Assembly: GCF_016808095.1 (NCBI RefSeq)
Contig: NC_068970.1
Coordinates: forward strand, 46,783,630 to 46,847,629
Direction of reading: 5' to 3'
DNA length: 64,000 nucleotides
From: Vigna angularis
Lineage: Eukaryota; Streptophyta; Magnoliopsida; Fabales; Fabaceae
A model generated the notes under the pieces. The model was not told the origin of the DNA. It did no database searches and saw only the letters and a program-made list of their open reading frames with translations. The position numbers and the translations under genes were made by a program. Positions 55,606 through 64,000 of the stretch are shown here, piece after piece (positions within the stretch are counted from its first letter, which is position 1; every line of letters starts with the position of its first letter).

Positions 55606-57416
55606 ATGACAGGACAAGGTTCAAAACGTCCTGATAAAGGAAAGGGGGTAGCAAGGCCTAAAAAGAGGCAACGACAGGCACCAAAGTATGTACTTAGGGT
55701 GCCTGCTAAACTACCTACCATTGCTGCCCCCGGTACATCATCTGTGGGGCCTCCTCCTACCCCTACAATACAGCCACTTACCCATGCAGTACACCCTTCT
55801 CCTACTCCTACAGCACACCCTTCTACTACCCCTGCAGCAGACCCTCTTCCTCCTCTTGTGATTATAACCCCCACTCCTCCCCCTGTGGTTATTACCCCCA
55901 CTCCTCTCCCTGACCCTACTTCTATACCTTCCTCATCTTCTACACCGCCTTTTGAGACTATCACACCATCTGCTGATCCAGATTCAAGTGGTGATGGTGA
56001 AGGTCTTGACCCGCCCCTCCATGATCGACCATGGATTGAGCCGTATGGTAAAGGGTAAGATTTTAATCTCTTCATATAATTGGATCTTAATACCTTACTA
56101 TAATTGAAATGACTTTTATTATGCAGGTTTATTCCATCTAGGGTTGCTTCCCAGACCATCACACGTTCAATTAAGCAACAGTTTTTAAGTCCATGGCCTA
56201 CTTGGGGAGCAATACCTGATGACAACAGAAAGCCATTCTGGGAGCGCTTTCAGGTGAACAATCCATTAAACTAATTGTCCCTCTTATTTTAGTATGTTCA
56301 TTAATCAATGTTTTTTCTGTTTAATGTTACAGAGTGGAAACCTGAACATGAAACACAGATACACAAAAATTTCCACATGAAAGCATTTCATCGGCTGTCA
56401 GAGATGTTTAGGGATGCCCGCAATGCAGGAGACCGCCCTTACTGGCTGGGCGAACAAATTTGGAACTCTTTACTGGCTCATTGGAATACAGTAGAGTTTC
56501 GCAATAAGTGTGCCAAGGTGCAGAGAAACAGAGCATCTGAAAAGGGTGGCACCCTGCATACTGGTGGGTCGATAACCATTCATGAGCATGCCATTCGTAT
56601 GGTAAAATTTCATTACACAACTTTTTCTTTCATATATAAGTTATGTATTTTCTATTTCATATGTACACTTCTAATTGTAAATTATGTTACAGGCACAAGC
56701 TCTGGGACGGGCGGTCCATGTTGATGAGGTCTTTGCACAGACTCATGTAAGGAAGGGCACTAATCAATTCGTTGATGAAAGATCTCGGAAGACTCATGTA
56801 AGCAAATAACACTATTACTATTACTAGTTTTTCATTTATGTTATATCATTCCCTAACATTGCTTTTAATGTTTCAACAGGAAGAATTTTCTACGAGACTT
56901 TCACAGGTTAGATCTAAACATGAGTCAGCTCCTACATCGGATAATGGAAGTAATGTAGAAGACGACATACGTAGGACACAGTGCTGGGTCAAGATCGTTG
57001 GTGGCAAGAAAAAGTGTCGATTGTACGGTGCAGGACAACTTGCTGCAAACTATACAACATCGAGAGGAGGTACTCTGAAGTACCAACCTTCTTCTTCCAC
57101 CACTGCTCCTGACGAGGTCGTTCTCCGCCTCACGCAGGCACTGGAGCAACGTGACCAGGAAATCACTTATCTCAGAGCATAGTTTACAAACTTTAAGGCC
57201 CTGGTCATGAGAGTGTTGCCTGAAACTTCACAGGACGTACAAAATATCCCTCTAACCCAGCCACGACCCTCCTCGTCACCCGCTGCCCCTCAGCAGCCCA
57301 CATCAGTCCAACCCTCATCAGTCCAACCCTCATCAGTCCAACCCACACCAGTCCAGCCATCAATAGAGGAGCAGGATGATGAAGATCATTCTGATGATAA
57401 CTATGTACATTATTAG
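55606..57416 (+). pseudogene. CACTA TNP1/TNPA-like DNA-binding protein (Transposase_24), five exons, one premature stop
   Basis: Exons inferred from frames and splice consensus: 55606-56054, 56127-56253, about 56335-56601, 56693-56797 and 56880-57416. Exon 1 is basic then Pro/Thr-rich with tandem HPSPTPTAHPS-like repeats. Exons 2-5 give PSRVASQTITRSIKQQFLSP, WKPEHETQIHKNFHMKAFHR, YWLGEQIWNSLLAHWNT, KCAKVQRNRASEKGGTLHTG and GTNQFVDERSRKTHEEFSTR, the plant Ptta/En/Spm transposase signature. A coiled-coil-like ALEQRDQEITYLRA is cut by TAG at 57180 (probably from CAG); the frame continues with SVQPSS repeats to 57416. In En/Spm this protein binds the subterminal repeats and assists TNP2. Confidence 0.85.
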
Positions 57417-57560
57417 TTTCATTTTCTTATTACTTGTTATAGAAACATTTGGATATTAGAACATTTGGAGTTTAGATCATTTCGATGTTAGATCAACTGG
57501 GTGACTTTGGATGTTAGAACATCATTATGTTACATTGTTTTATGTTTTAACTATAAATAC

Positions 57561-57722
57561 ATGTTCTATGGATTAATGGATGTTCTATGGATTAATGGAT
57601 GTTCTATGGATATTGATCAATGATTGCATCTTTGAGATGCACATTATGCAAGTCTATATGTGCTTGAAAATTGTTATGCAGGTCTGTTTGTGCTTGAAAA
57701 CTGTTATGCAGGTCTGTTTATG
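57561..57722. repeat. Two short tandem repeats
   Basis: A 19-bp unit ATGTTCTATGGATTAATGG occurs about 2.6 times (57561-57610). A 30-bp unit beginning ATGCAGGTCTGTTTGTGC occurs about 2.5 times (57646-57722). Confidence 0.85.
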
Positions 57723-57764
57723 TTGTTGGTTTCATAAGAAATACAATTGTCCCTTACATTTCCC

Positions 57765-58160
57765 TCCAACTTACCGAAGGCTTTTGCCCTTCGGTAAATA
57801 CCCACGTTAGGTAATTACCGAAGGCTTCAGCCCTTCGGAAATTACCGAATGCTTCTAGCCCTCGATAATTACCGAAGGCTTCTGGCGCTCGTTAATTACC
57901 AAGGCTTCCGACCCTCGGTAATTACCAAAGGCTTCTGGCCCTCGGTAATTACCGAAGGCTTCTGGCCCTCGGTCATTACCGAAGGCTTTTGGCCCTCTGT
58001 AATTACCGAAGGGCAGAAGCCCTCGGTAATTGTTAGCGACAAGGGATTTACCGAGGGCTCATTGGCCGTTGATAAGCCGTCTGTAAATACCCTTTATGGA
58101 CGGCTTCTGGCATTTTCCGAGGGCTTTTGGCCTTCGGTAATGCCCTTCTTTTTTGTAGTG
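57765..58160 (+). repeat. Right subterminal repeat array and TIR of the CACTA element
   Basis: At least ten palindromic units of about 30 bp of the form ATTACCGAAGGCTTCTGGCC-CTCGGTA, then inverted versions near the end and TTTTTTGTAGTG. The array is longer than the left one. Open frames through it are repeat artefacts. Confidence 0.88.
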
Positions 58161-58905
58161 TATGGTGAACTAAACTTTGTATGGTTGTTGGGGAATCAAT
58201 GTAATCTTGTGAAACTCTCATATATGGAATTTGTGTTTAAACATCTTATTTTAAGATACATGCTTTCTTTCATCATTAGTTAGGGTTTTTCCTCTTTGCT
58301 CAAAGCGTGCATTGTTTAACTCATTTGATGCCATGATTATTGATTTTGTCGATATGGGAACGTACGGGGAAATCTAGATTCGGGGAAATTCTCCCAATAT
58401 CATGTTGCCTAGACATAGGAATATGAGGGTTGGTTGCCTTTAAGCTTCTGTGCTTCAGAATTAATTATTAGGGATACTAGGAATTCTATGAACTCGTAAT
58501 TAAGGATAGGCCTTCTTGCAAGGTGATTTAGAGAGTGACATTAACATTGATGAAAAGAATGATGAATTCCTAAAAGTATATGAGAGTGGATAAGATGAAA
58601 TTGATTACCCCAACAACATACTCATCCATATAATTCGTTCAAGTGTTTGTGTTCCTCTTTTCCATTGATCAAAACTCATGCATACATGTTTACTTATTGT
58701 CTTTTGCATTTGAAACCTCAAGAATTTATTCACAAGTCTTAAATAATCAACAAATCATATAACTAACTAGGCCGTGAGTCCTTTGGGAGAACGATACTTG
58801 GTCTTACCGAGTTTTATTACTTGATACGATTCGGTCACACTTGCCGAGGTTTAAACAAGTTTTTGGCGCCGTTTTTCAGTGTTCATAAATTTGTCATCAA
58901 GTTTT

Positions 58906-58923
58906 TGGTGTCGTTGCCGGGGA
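58906..58923 (+). promoter_or_regulatory. Mutated tRNA-Asp primer-binding site
   Basis: TGGTGTCGTTGCCGGGGA: two C-to-T changes against the other family A sites. The leader that follows (58924-59195) is T-rich and ends in an acceptor-like TTTTCTTGTGTATGCAG. Confidence 0.8.
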
Positions 58924-59195
58924 CTTGTGGTTTAACTAGTTTATTTGTGTGATTATTGATTATCTTTGACTTGAATTTTGAATTTTGAAATTTGAATTTC
59001 TGTTTTTATTTTATGTTTTTATTTTTTGGTTTTTATTTTATTTTTTTTATTTTTCTATTTTTATTTTTTTCTGTTTTTTGTTTTTATTTTTCTGTTTTTA
59101 TTTTTTCTATTTTTATTTTTCTTATCTCTTATTTTATATCTTCTTCTATATCTTTTTGTGCTAACAAATTTTTCTAGGGACTTGTTTTCTTGTGT

Positions 59196-59956
59196 ATGCA
59201 GGAAGCAATTCGAACTAGAAGCAAGAAAACTGCAGAACCTCTTCTTGAAGGCTTAGACGAGAGTAGATGGAGGAGAAGAATCCGTACATCTAGAGAACTT
59301 TTTCCTTCTCCGGAAACTCTGTTACAACCATCACCACGAGGTTCTGACCATAGCACTCAGGAGATGGAGAATAATAATGCCAGAAGAACTCTTGCAGATT
59401 ACACTAATGTAGCTGGACCTCATCATTTTAATAGCATAGCAAGACCGAGGGTCAATGCAACTAATATGGAGGTGAAACCAGCATTAATCCAACTGGTTAA
59501 GAGTAACCAATTTAATGGGTTGTCTCACGAAAGCCCATATGAGCACCTCACAACTTTTAATGAGATTTGCAACACAGTAAAGATAAATGGGGTGCCGGAC
59601 GAAGCAATCAAACTTAGCCTGTTTCCATTCTCAGTAGGAGGCAACGCTAAGCTTTGGTTGAACTCTTTTCCAGAAGGAAGCTTTACAGAGTGGGAAGCAG
59701 TGGTGACAAAGTTCCTAAACAAATACTTTCCACAATCAAAGGTAAATAAAGGAAAGCAAGAGATTTCATCTTTCAGGCAAGGCATGGAGGAATCACTAGG
59801 TCATGCATGGGACAAATATAAAAGCCTATTAAGAAAAACTCCCACGCATGGTTTTGACGAAGTGGAAGTAGTCCTGATCTTCCTTGGAGGTCTTGGTTCA
59901 CAAACCAAGATGATGCTTGACGCCTCAGCTGGAGGAAATATCAAATGGAAAACTCC
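59196..59956 (+). pseudogene. Family A gag, N-terminal half, interrupted by a CACTA remnant
   Basis: MQEAIRTRSKKTAEPLLEGL, then ARPRVNATNMEVKPALIQLV, the gag core HESPYEHLTTFNEICNTVK and LWLNSFPEGSFTEWEAVVTK, and MEESLGHAWDKYKSLLRK. It has an uninterrupted frame at the place where the copy at 10993 has TGA. It ends at 59956 in KWKTPEE; about 120 bp of gag are lost here and it resumes at 63038. Confidence 0.88.
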
Positions 59957-60336
59957 GGAGGAAATATCAAATGGAAAACTGCAGAACAGGTGGGGTCCAC
60001 ATGACGGGAATCTGCAGAACAAGTAACAGAATGAGACCCCTTTTGGTCATTTGGCTCACTCACACCATTCCATGTATGGTATCTGCTCAGTACACTTGAA
60101 AAAGCCTTCACAGTCTGTGTAACCTCAAAACCACCAAGAGAATTACACGTCCCCCACACAACCACTCTTATACAAAAACTTCTATCACTTTTATGAAATT
60201 TTGTGAAACTTTGGAAGATTACAAATCAGTAATTTATTGACCCTTTTGTTTTCTATAAGCTGCATTAGTTCCTATGTTATATTAATTATACCTTTTCTTT
60301 GTAGAGGCAAAGATCAAAATCACTGGGGGTCCAAAC

Positions 60337-60780
60337 ATGTACGAAGAAAGTAGTTACTTTGATCCGAATGGGATGGTGGCAGAAGACTGTTTTTCCCAGA
60401 TGGTTTCAAAATCAGAGGCAGTTATGTTTGTGACTAGCATGCAGCCCCAAAACACCCTTGGGATGGAAAACTTAGCCTACACATCTTCCAGTGGAGAAGA
60501 TGCTTCTGCTGTTGCTATGGAAATCATTGCACACCCTCAACAAAACTCATACAATCAAGTTAATAACTTGAACTCCCAGTTTGTGCAAGTGGTGAACAAC
60601 CATGGTTCATGTGAGGAGCTTTATTCTTTCCCCACTCACTCCTCTGCACTTGAGAGGGGTCACCATGATCACCAATTTCCTTATTCCACACCAAAACCAG
60701 ATCTCCTCAACCTTCTCCACTTGCCAATGACCTTTGAAAACCAAAGCACCAATCTTCCGAAACTCTCTGGCCCTATGTGA
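60337..60780 (+). pseudogene. Captured N-terminus of a bHLH10/89/91-type transcription factor (fragment 1)
   Basis: The 147-codon frame starts MYEESSYFDPNGMVAEDCFS and ends TPKPDLLNLLHLPM, both hallmarks of the anther tapetum bHLH10/89/91 group (DYT1 partners; EAT1-like). An acceptor-like TTTCTTTGTAG lies just upstream (60304). The bHLH domain is absent and the frame stops in sequence unlike the family (ENQSTNLPKLSGPM). It lies on the strand opposite to the inferred direction of the CACTA. Confidence 0.8.
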
Positions 60781-61626
60781 AATAAGCTAAAAAGAGAGTA
60801 TTGGAGAGGGCCAAGGGTCACTTACATAGGCTCTTTCAGAGCTTTATAAGAACACTTAAGTATTGTTGTTGAACCATGTCATACATGTACCCAACAAGAG
60901 ACAAGTATTCATGATCAATGTGCCTTGAAAAGTGTGAAGCAGCTTTAGCAAACACATCCTAAAGCGCTATGGCTTTAGTTTGGACATGCATTTCAAATCT
61001 CTGATTTTCATTTTAGTTTTGGGTTTTTGATTGAGAAATTGCCACGTGTAATATCTTATTTTCCATGGGTAGGGTTGGAAGCAATTTCTAGTCCTTTCTC
61101 AATAACTTGAAACTCGAGCGTTTGCCAAATTGGATTTTTATATGGAAACAGAATAAAGAAATAGAATTGCCATTTCATAGTTTACTGTACAAGTAAATGT
61201 TTTCCTACCAATGTACTATGGATAAAAGATATGGTTGAAAATAATAACATTTTATGTACTTGGAAATAATATGTTGAGTGAGGTATCTCATGTTTCAGTG
61301 TACTTATGGTATGTTTGTTTAAGAAGATGAGAAAGGAGGGAATTAATATAAGTTGTTCGGTGGGAGAGAAAAAGAGGATAAATAATTCTAGAATTGCTGA
61401 GATCCACTGCACTAATTCTCATGTATTTTTACTCTTTTTTTTTCTATATCTCTTTTCGTTTCTTCTATTTCTCTTCAACTAAAAATCTTTAACTTTTACT
61501 CTTTTTTCCACTTCCAGTTATTCAATTTATTTTCATCCTACCTATTCTTAGTCTATCATATGTAGTAGTTTGTAGGAAATTGCATCGCCTATTATTATCT
61601 TAGGGAATAATCTCTGCTAAATCTAT
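60781..61626 (+). other. AT-rich sequence between the two bHLH fragments
   Basis: No coding frame. It may be partly intron and 3' sequence of the captured gene. A stretch at 61310-61440 starting GGTATGTTTGTTTAAGAAG looks like a small dispersed repeat, but no terminal repeats were found. Confidence 0.4.
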
Positions 61627-61875
61627 CAAGATTCTGTACACATGGAGAGTCTCAAGATTCTGTACACAGCAGACAGCACAAACGTCTCATCTGTTTCCTA
61701 TGACCCTTTCTTGCATCTCAACCTGCAAGCACTTCCCCCAGCTCTTGGAAATGATTTTGCCTTTGGAGGAGGGGGTGTCATACAAGGCAGTGGAATTGCC
61801 TACCAAGATTTTGGAAATGGGGAGGTGGAGTTCACTCAAGATGTGAGTGAAATGAAGTTTGAAATGAGTGAGTGA
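61627..61875 (+). pseudogene. Captured bHLH10/89/91-type fragment 2
   Basis: Encodes STNVSSVSYDPFLHLNLQAL, then IQGSGIAYQDFGNGEVEFTQ, the segment that precedes the bHLH domain in this group. The first codons sit in a tandem duplication of TCAAGATTCTGTACACA (61627-61643, 61652-61668). The frame ends before any bHLH residues. Confidence 0.7.
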
Positions 61876-62335
61876 AATGAAGTTTGAATGCACTATATTC
61901 AGTGCAACTTACTTATAAGGTTATGGGTATTAGGTATAGGACAGAGATATCAGTGTCCATGTAGGACATGCTTACCTTCTATAGGTCTATACATTAACCT
62001 TGACAGGAATATAACACCTTCTATAGGTATAGGACAGAGATATCTTCAGTATTTCGCTACTTATGCTATATGAAATTGGCTTTTTAGGTGTACCAGTAGC
62101 TTTTTACTCTGATTCAGTAATTGTTATCAGTTTTCATAATCTACTGATATTAGCTTGCTTTAGTTTTAAAATGGCTATTTCTAAAAAATGCATTACCAAT
62201 CAGTTTGCAACAACTTTGAACAATTTTTCTATAACAAATCATATTGCACAAACTAATTTAGAGCATACATTGAACAAAGTCAGAACAAATGCTTCTTAGC
62301 TTTTATAGTTCATCAATCAAAATAACAACTTACCT
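61876..62335. other. CACTA interior, short repeats only
   Basis: Contains two copies of GTATAGGACAGAGATATC (61935-61952, 62026-62043) and two of ACCTTCTATAGGT. No gene is seen. Confidence 0.5.
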
Positions 62336-62779
62336 CGACGGTAGCCCCTTCAATAGCCTCTGAAGCAGTAGTCGAAGACCTTGTCACGCAGCGACACTGC
62401 CCTGGTTACGCCGCCTCGTCTATGCCGCGTCGTCCAATATCCTCCCTCGACAATGGTAGCCTTCAACTCAGCCACCCACCACCTTCCTCAGCTCAGAACA
62501 CTGCAAAACGCTAGAAGAAAAAAGGTTCCACTGAGACGCGGAAACCCAGCCAGTAACAGGAAAACAAAATGAGATGGGAGAATGAGACACTTCACCTATA
62601 ATGGAGGAGTGGGGAAGAAGCGTATCCCAATCGTGGTTAGGGTGGGAAGCAGTCTGCACAAGCCAGCCAGTGAGTTCGTCGAGGGAGTTAGGGTACAGAA
62701 TGAATATTGGGGAAGAAGGAGTTTTCGCGAAATGAAGGGAGCGAAATATGTCACTTTCTAATTCCATATACATCATTCA
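62336..62779 (-). other. Probable leader exon of the remnant CACTA
   Basis: GC-richer than its surroundings, read on the minus strand from the subterminal array to a donor GAG|GTAAGT. It occupies the same place relative to the TIR as 42291-42667 in the larger CACTA. No convincing protein. Confidence 0.4.
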
Positions 62780-63037
62780 CTTACCGACGGTCGTTTGCCT
62801 TCGGTAATCACTCCTGTCCATTACAGACGGCCATTACCCTTCGGTAAAGTCATAAACTACATTTACCGAAGGCCAAAAGGCCTTCGGTAATCGCTCCTGT
62901 CCATTACAGACGGCCGTTACCCTTCGGTAAAGTCATACTACACAAGCCTTCGGAAAAGCCTTCGGTAAATGTAGTTTATCGAAGGCCACAAGGCCTTCGG
63001 TAATACTCCGCCGGTAATAATCGTTTTTCCTGTAGTG
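62780..63037 (-). repeat. TIR and subterminal repeats of the remnant CACTA
   Basis: Alternating TTACCGAAGGCC, GGCCTTCGGTAA and CCTGTCCATTACAGACGGCC motifs; the last is present twice (62813-62832, 62907-62926). The terminus is CACTACAGGAAA on the minus strand. Confidence 0.85.
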
Positions 63038-64000
63038 CAATGATGCCTTGCTAGCACAAAACAAGATACTAACTCAACAATTGGAGACTCTCACAAAAAC
63101 ACTTGCACAACTGCCAAAAGAGTTAAAGACTGTTGCACAGATTCAACCACAGTTATGTGAATTATCTGGGGGTGACCATATCAATGGTCAATGCGCCTTT
63201 CCAGCAGAAGCTTTAGAGGATGTTAACTTCATGGCCAATCAATTTCCATACCGTCAGGGGAATTTCAATCAAGGGTGGAAACCACACCCAAGCATTGGTC
63301 AAGGACAAAGTGGGCAAGCTGGACAAGCTGGGCAATTTAACAAGCAACATCAACAACCAACCTTATGGCAACAAATTTCTATACTTAATGAAAGATCAAT
63401 AAGGAGGGAAGAAACTCTTCATCAGTTCATACAGAAAACTGAATCTACTCAAAAGAGCACTGAAGCTGCTATTAAGAATTTGGAGATTCAAGTGGGTCAT
63501 ATCACCAAGCAGTTGGAAGAAAGGCCTGACAAAAATTTTGGGGCTAATACTGAGGTTAACGCCAGGGAAGAATGTAAAGTGTTGGAGAGTACAAATGATG
63601 AAACAGTTGAGTTAGACAGAGAGAAAGAAAAAGGAGAGAAAGAAAAAGAAGAGAGAGAAAAGAGAAAAAAGAGAAACAGAAGAGAAAGGAGAGAGAAGAG
63701 AGATAAAGAGTAAAGATATTTTTCCTTTTCCAATAAATCAAGAGAAACAATTTTATTTTACAAAATAATTCAATATGGTGGACAATGATGTACTTTGGAA
63801 GGAGATATTACAGCATATTGCAGTTTATACAAAACCTGAGGAAGAAGTCTCTACAAAGAAAAGACGTAGAGATGATGATACAAAGAAGTATGAAGCTGTT
63901 AAAAAGGAGCCATTCCCTCCAAAAGCAAAAGATCCAGGAGGTTTCTCCATTCCATGCACAATAGGGAAGAAAAGGATAAAGAAGGCTTTACTTGATTTAG
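63038..64000 (+). pseudogene. Family A gag C-terminal half and start of protease (runs off the window)
   Basis: Frame 63048-63713 continues the gag of 59196: LAQNKILTQQLETLTKTLAQ, a zinc knuckle altered to CELSGGDHINGQC (second Cys changed to Ser), QFPYRQGNFNQGWKPHPS and a K/E/R-rich end stopping at 63713. After about 60 bp with a frame change it resumes at 63776 with MVDNDVLWKEILQHIAVYTK, then KDPGGFSIPCTIGKKRIKKA. It ends at ALLDL, one codon short of the protease active-site Gly. The stop, the frame change and the Cys loss indicate an inactive copy. Confidence 0.85.

Larger units (their letters stand above)
42046..58160 (+). mobile_element. CACTA (En/Spm) transposon with TNP2 and TNP1 genes and captured gene fragments
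   Basis: Ends are CACTACAAGAAATTGGCG on the left and TTCTTTTTTGTAGTG on the right, with 3-bp duplications TAT (42043-42045, 58161-58163). Both ends have subterminal TTACCGAAGGC-type repeats. On the plus strand are TNP2 (51787-55492) and TNP1 (55606-57416), both with inactivating changes. The 9-kb 5' region carries fragments of a Ca2+-ATPase and an ankyrin-repeat gene on the minus strand and old retrotransposon sequence. It was probably mobilised in trans or was active before decay. Confidence 0.93.
41454..58899 (+). repeat. Family A 5' LTR split by a 16-kb CACTA transposon
   Basis: LTR sequence is 41454-42045 and, after the CACTA and its TAT duplication, 58164-58899. It is followed by PBS, leader and gag of an element that leaves the window on the right. 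U3 boxes are at 41698-41830 and a TATA-like TATATAAG near 41876. Confidence 0.88.
59981..63037 (-). mobile_element. Left-deleted CACTA element carrying bHLH gene fragments (Pack-CACTA-like)
   Basis: The right end is ...CGTTTTTCCTGTAGTG (reads CACTACAGGAAAAACG on the minus strand), preceded by TTACCGAAGGC-type subterminal repeats (62780-63030). The CAA that follows (63038-63040) matches the gag sequence and would be the 3-bp duplication. The other TIR is missing: the left junction at about 59957-59980 is a 24-bp duplication of adjacent gag sequence. There is no transposase. A GC-rich leader-like segment ends with a donor GAG|GTAAGT on the minus strand near 62336, so the element probably read leftward. 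Confidence 0.8.

Noticed and set aside
57849..58283. 144-codon plus-strand frame with repeated FWPSVITEG units.
   Set aside because: It is the translation of the CACTA subterminal repeat array and adjoining LTR; the repeats are DNA-binding sites, not protein.
61935..62045. Repeated GTATAGGACAGAGATATC suggested a small MITE or a CRISPR-like repeat.
   Set aside because: Only two copies, no terminal inverted repeats or target duplication; CRISPR arrays do not occur in plant nuclear DNA.
57769..63037. Subterminal repeats at 57769-58160 and 62780-63037 considered as the two ends of one CACTA.
   Set aside because: 58160 ends in a TIR with a TAT duplication matching 42043-42045, and family A LTR, PBS and gag lie between; the two ends belong to different elements.

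Overview
The window is a plant nuclear segment, most likely from a eudicot and probably a legume (inference from the transposon families, the AT-rich background and the captured gene fragments; no diagnostic single-copy locus is complete). It is a nested transposable-element block lying beside one real gene, a berberine-bridge-enzyme-like (BBE-like) flavoprotein gene whose 5' end occupies positions 1-476 on the minus strand. Positions 709-3281 are AT-rich spacer.

Most of the rest is one Ty3/gypsy family of the Athila type, called family A here: LTRs of about 1.3 kb starting TGATAACAG and ending GTCATCA or GTCCATCA, and a tRNA-Asp primer-binding site. Ten complete, solo, split or truncated LTRs were found, on both strands: 4144-5448(-), 11739-13043(-), 13432-14760(+), 19025-20325(+), 21328-22650(-), 24204-26893(+, interrupted), 26918-28259(-), 31482-38008(-, interrupted), 39453-40743(+), 41454-58899(+, interrupted). 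The copy at 4144-13043 is complete and very young (two differences seen between its LTRs, TSD GTCGT). It carries gag-protease and a spliced extra ORF but no reverse transcriptase or integrase. The copy at 13432 carries the complementary part, RT-RNase H-integrase. Copies at 18386-21009 and 28260-31481 have a different gag C-terminus and no protease.

Other nested elements are: a non-autonomous Ty3-like element with a tRNA-iMet PBS (31819-37035, TSD GGAAT) inside a family A LTR; a second Athila-like LTR plus gag (24259-26740) inside another; a Ty1/copia fragment (40744-41453); a 16.1-kb CACTA transposon (42046-58160, TSD TAT) with decayed TNP2 and TNP1 genes, inserted in a family A LTR; and a left-deleted CACTA (59981-63037) inside the gag of the same family A element. 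The CACTAs carry captured host fragments: a P2B Ca2+-ATPase, an ankyrin-repeat exon and the N-terminus of a bHLH10/89/91-type anther transcription factor.

The least explained structures are in family A. (i) Tandem short hairpins (8884-8961 and 29958-30066) share an octaloop while their stems differ by compensatory changes. (ii) A conserved 48-bp box recurs after gag or pol. (iii) CCGCTSAGCGG boxes stand upstream of the LTR TATA box and again upstream of what looks like an internal promoter and intron for the extra ORF. Together these suggest an LTR element with a second, internally promoted, spliced transcription unit and a structured RNA region between the two units.
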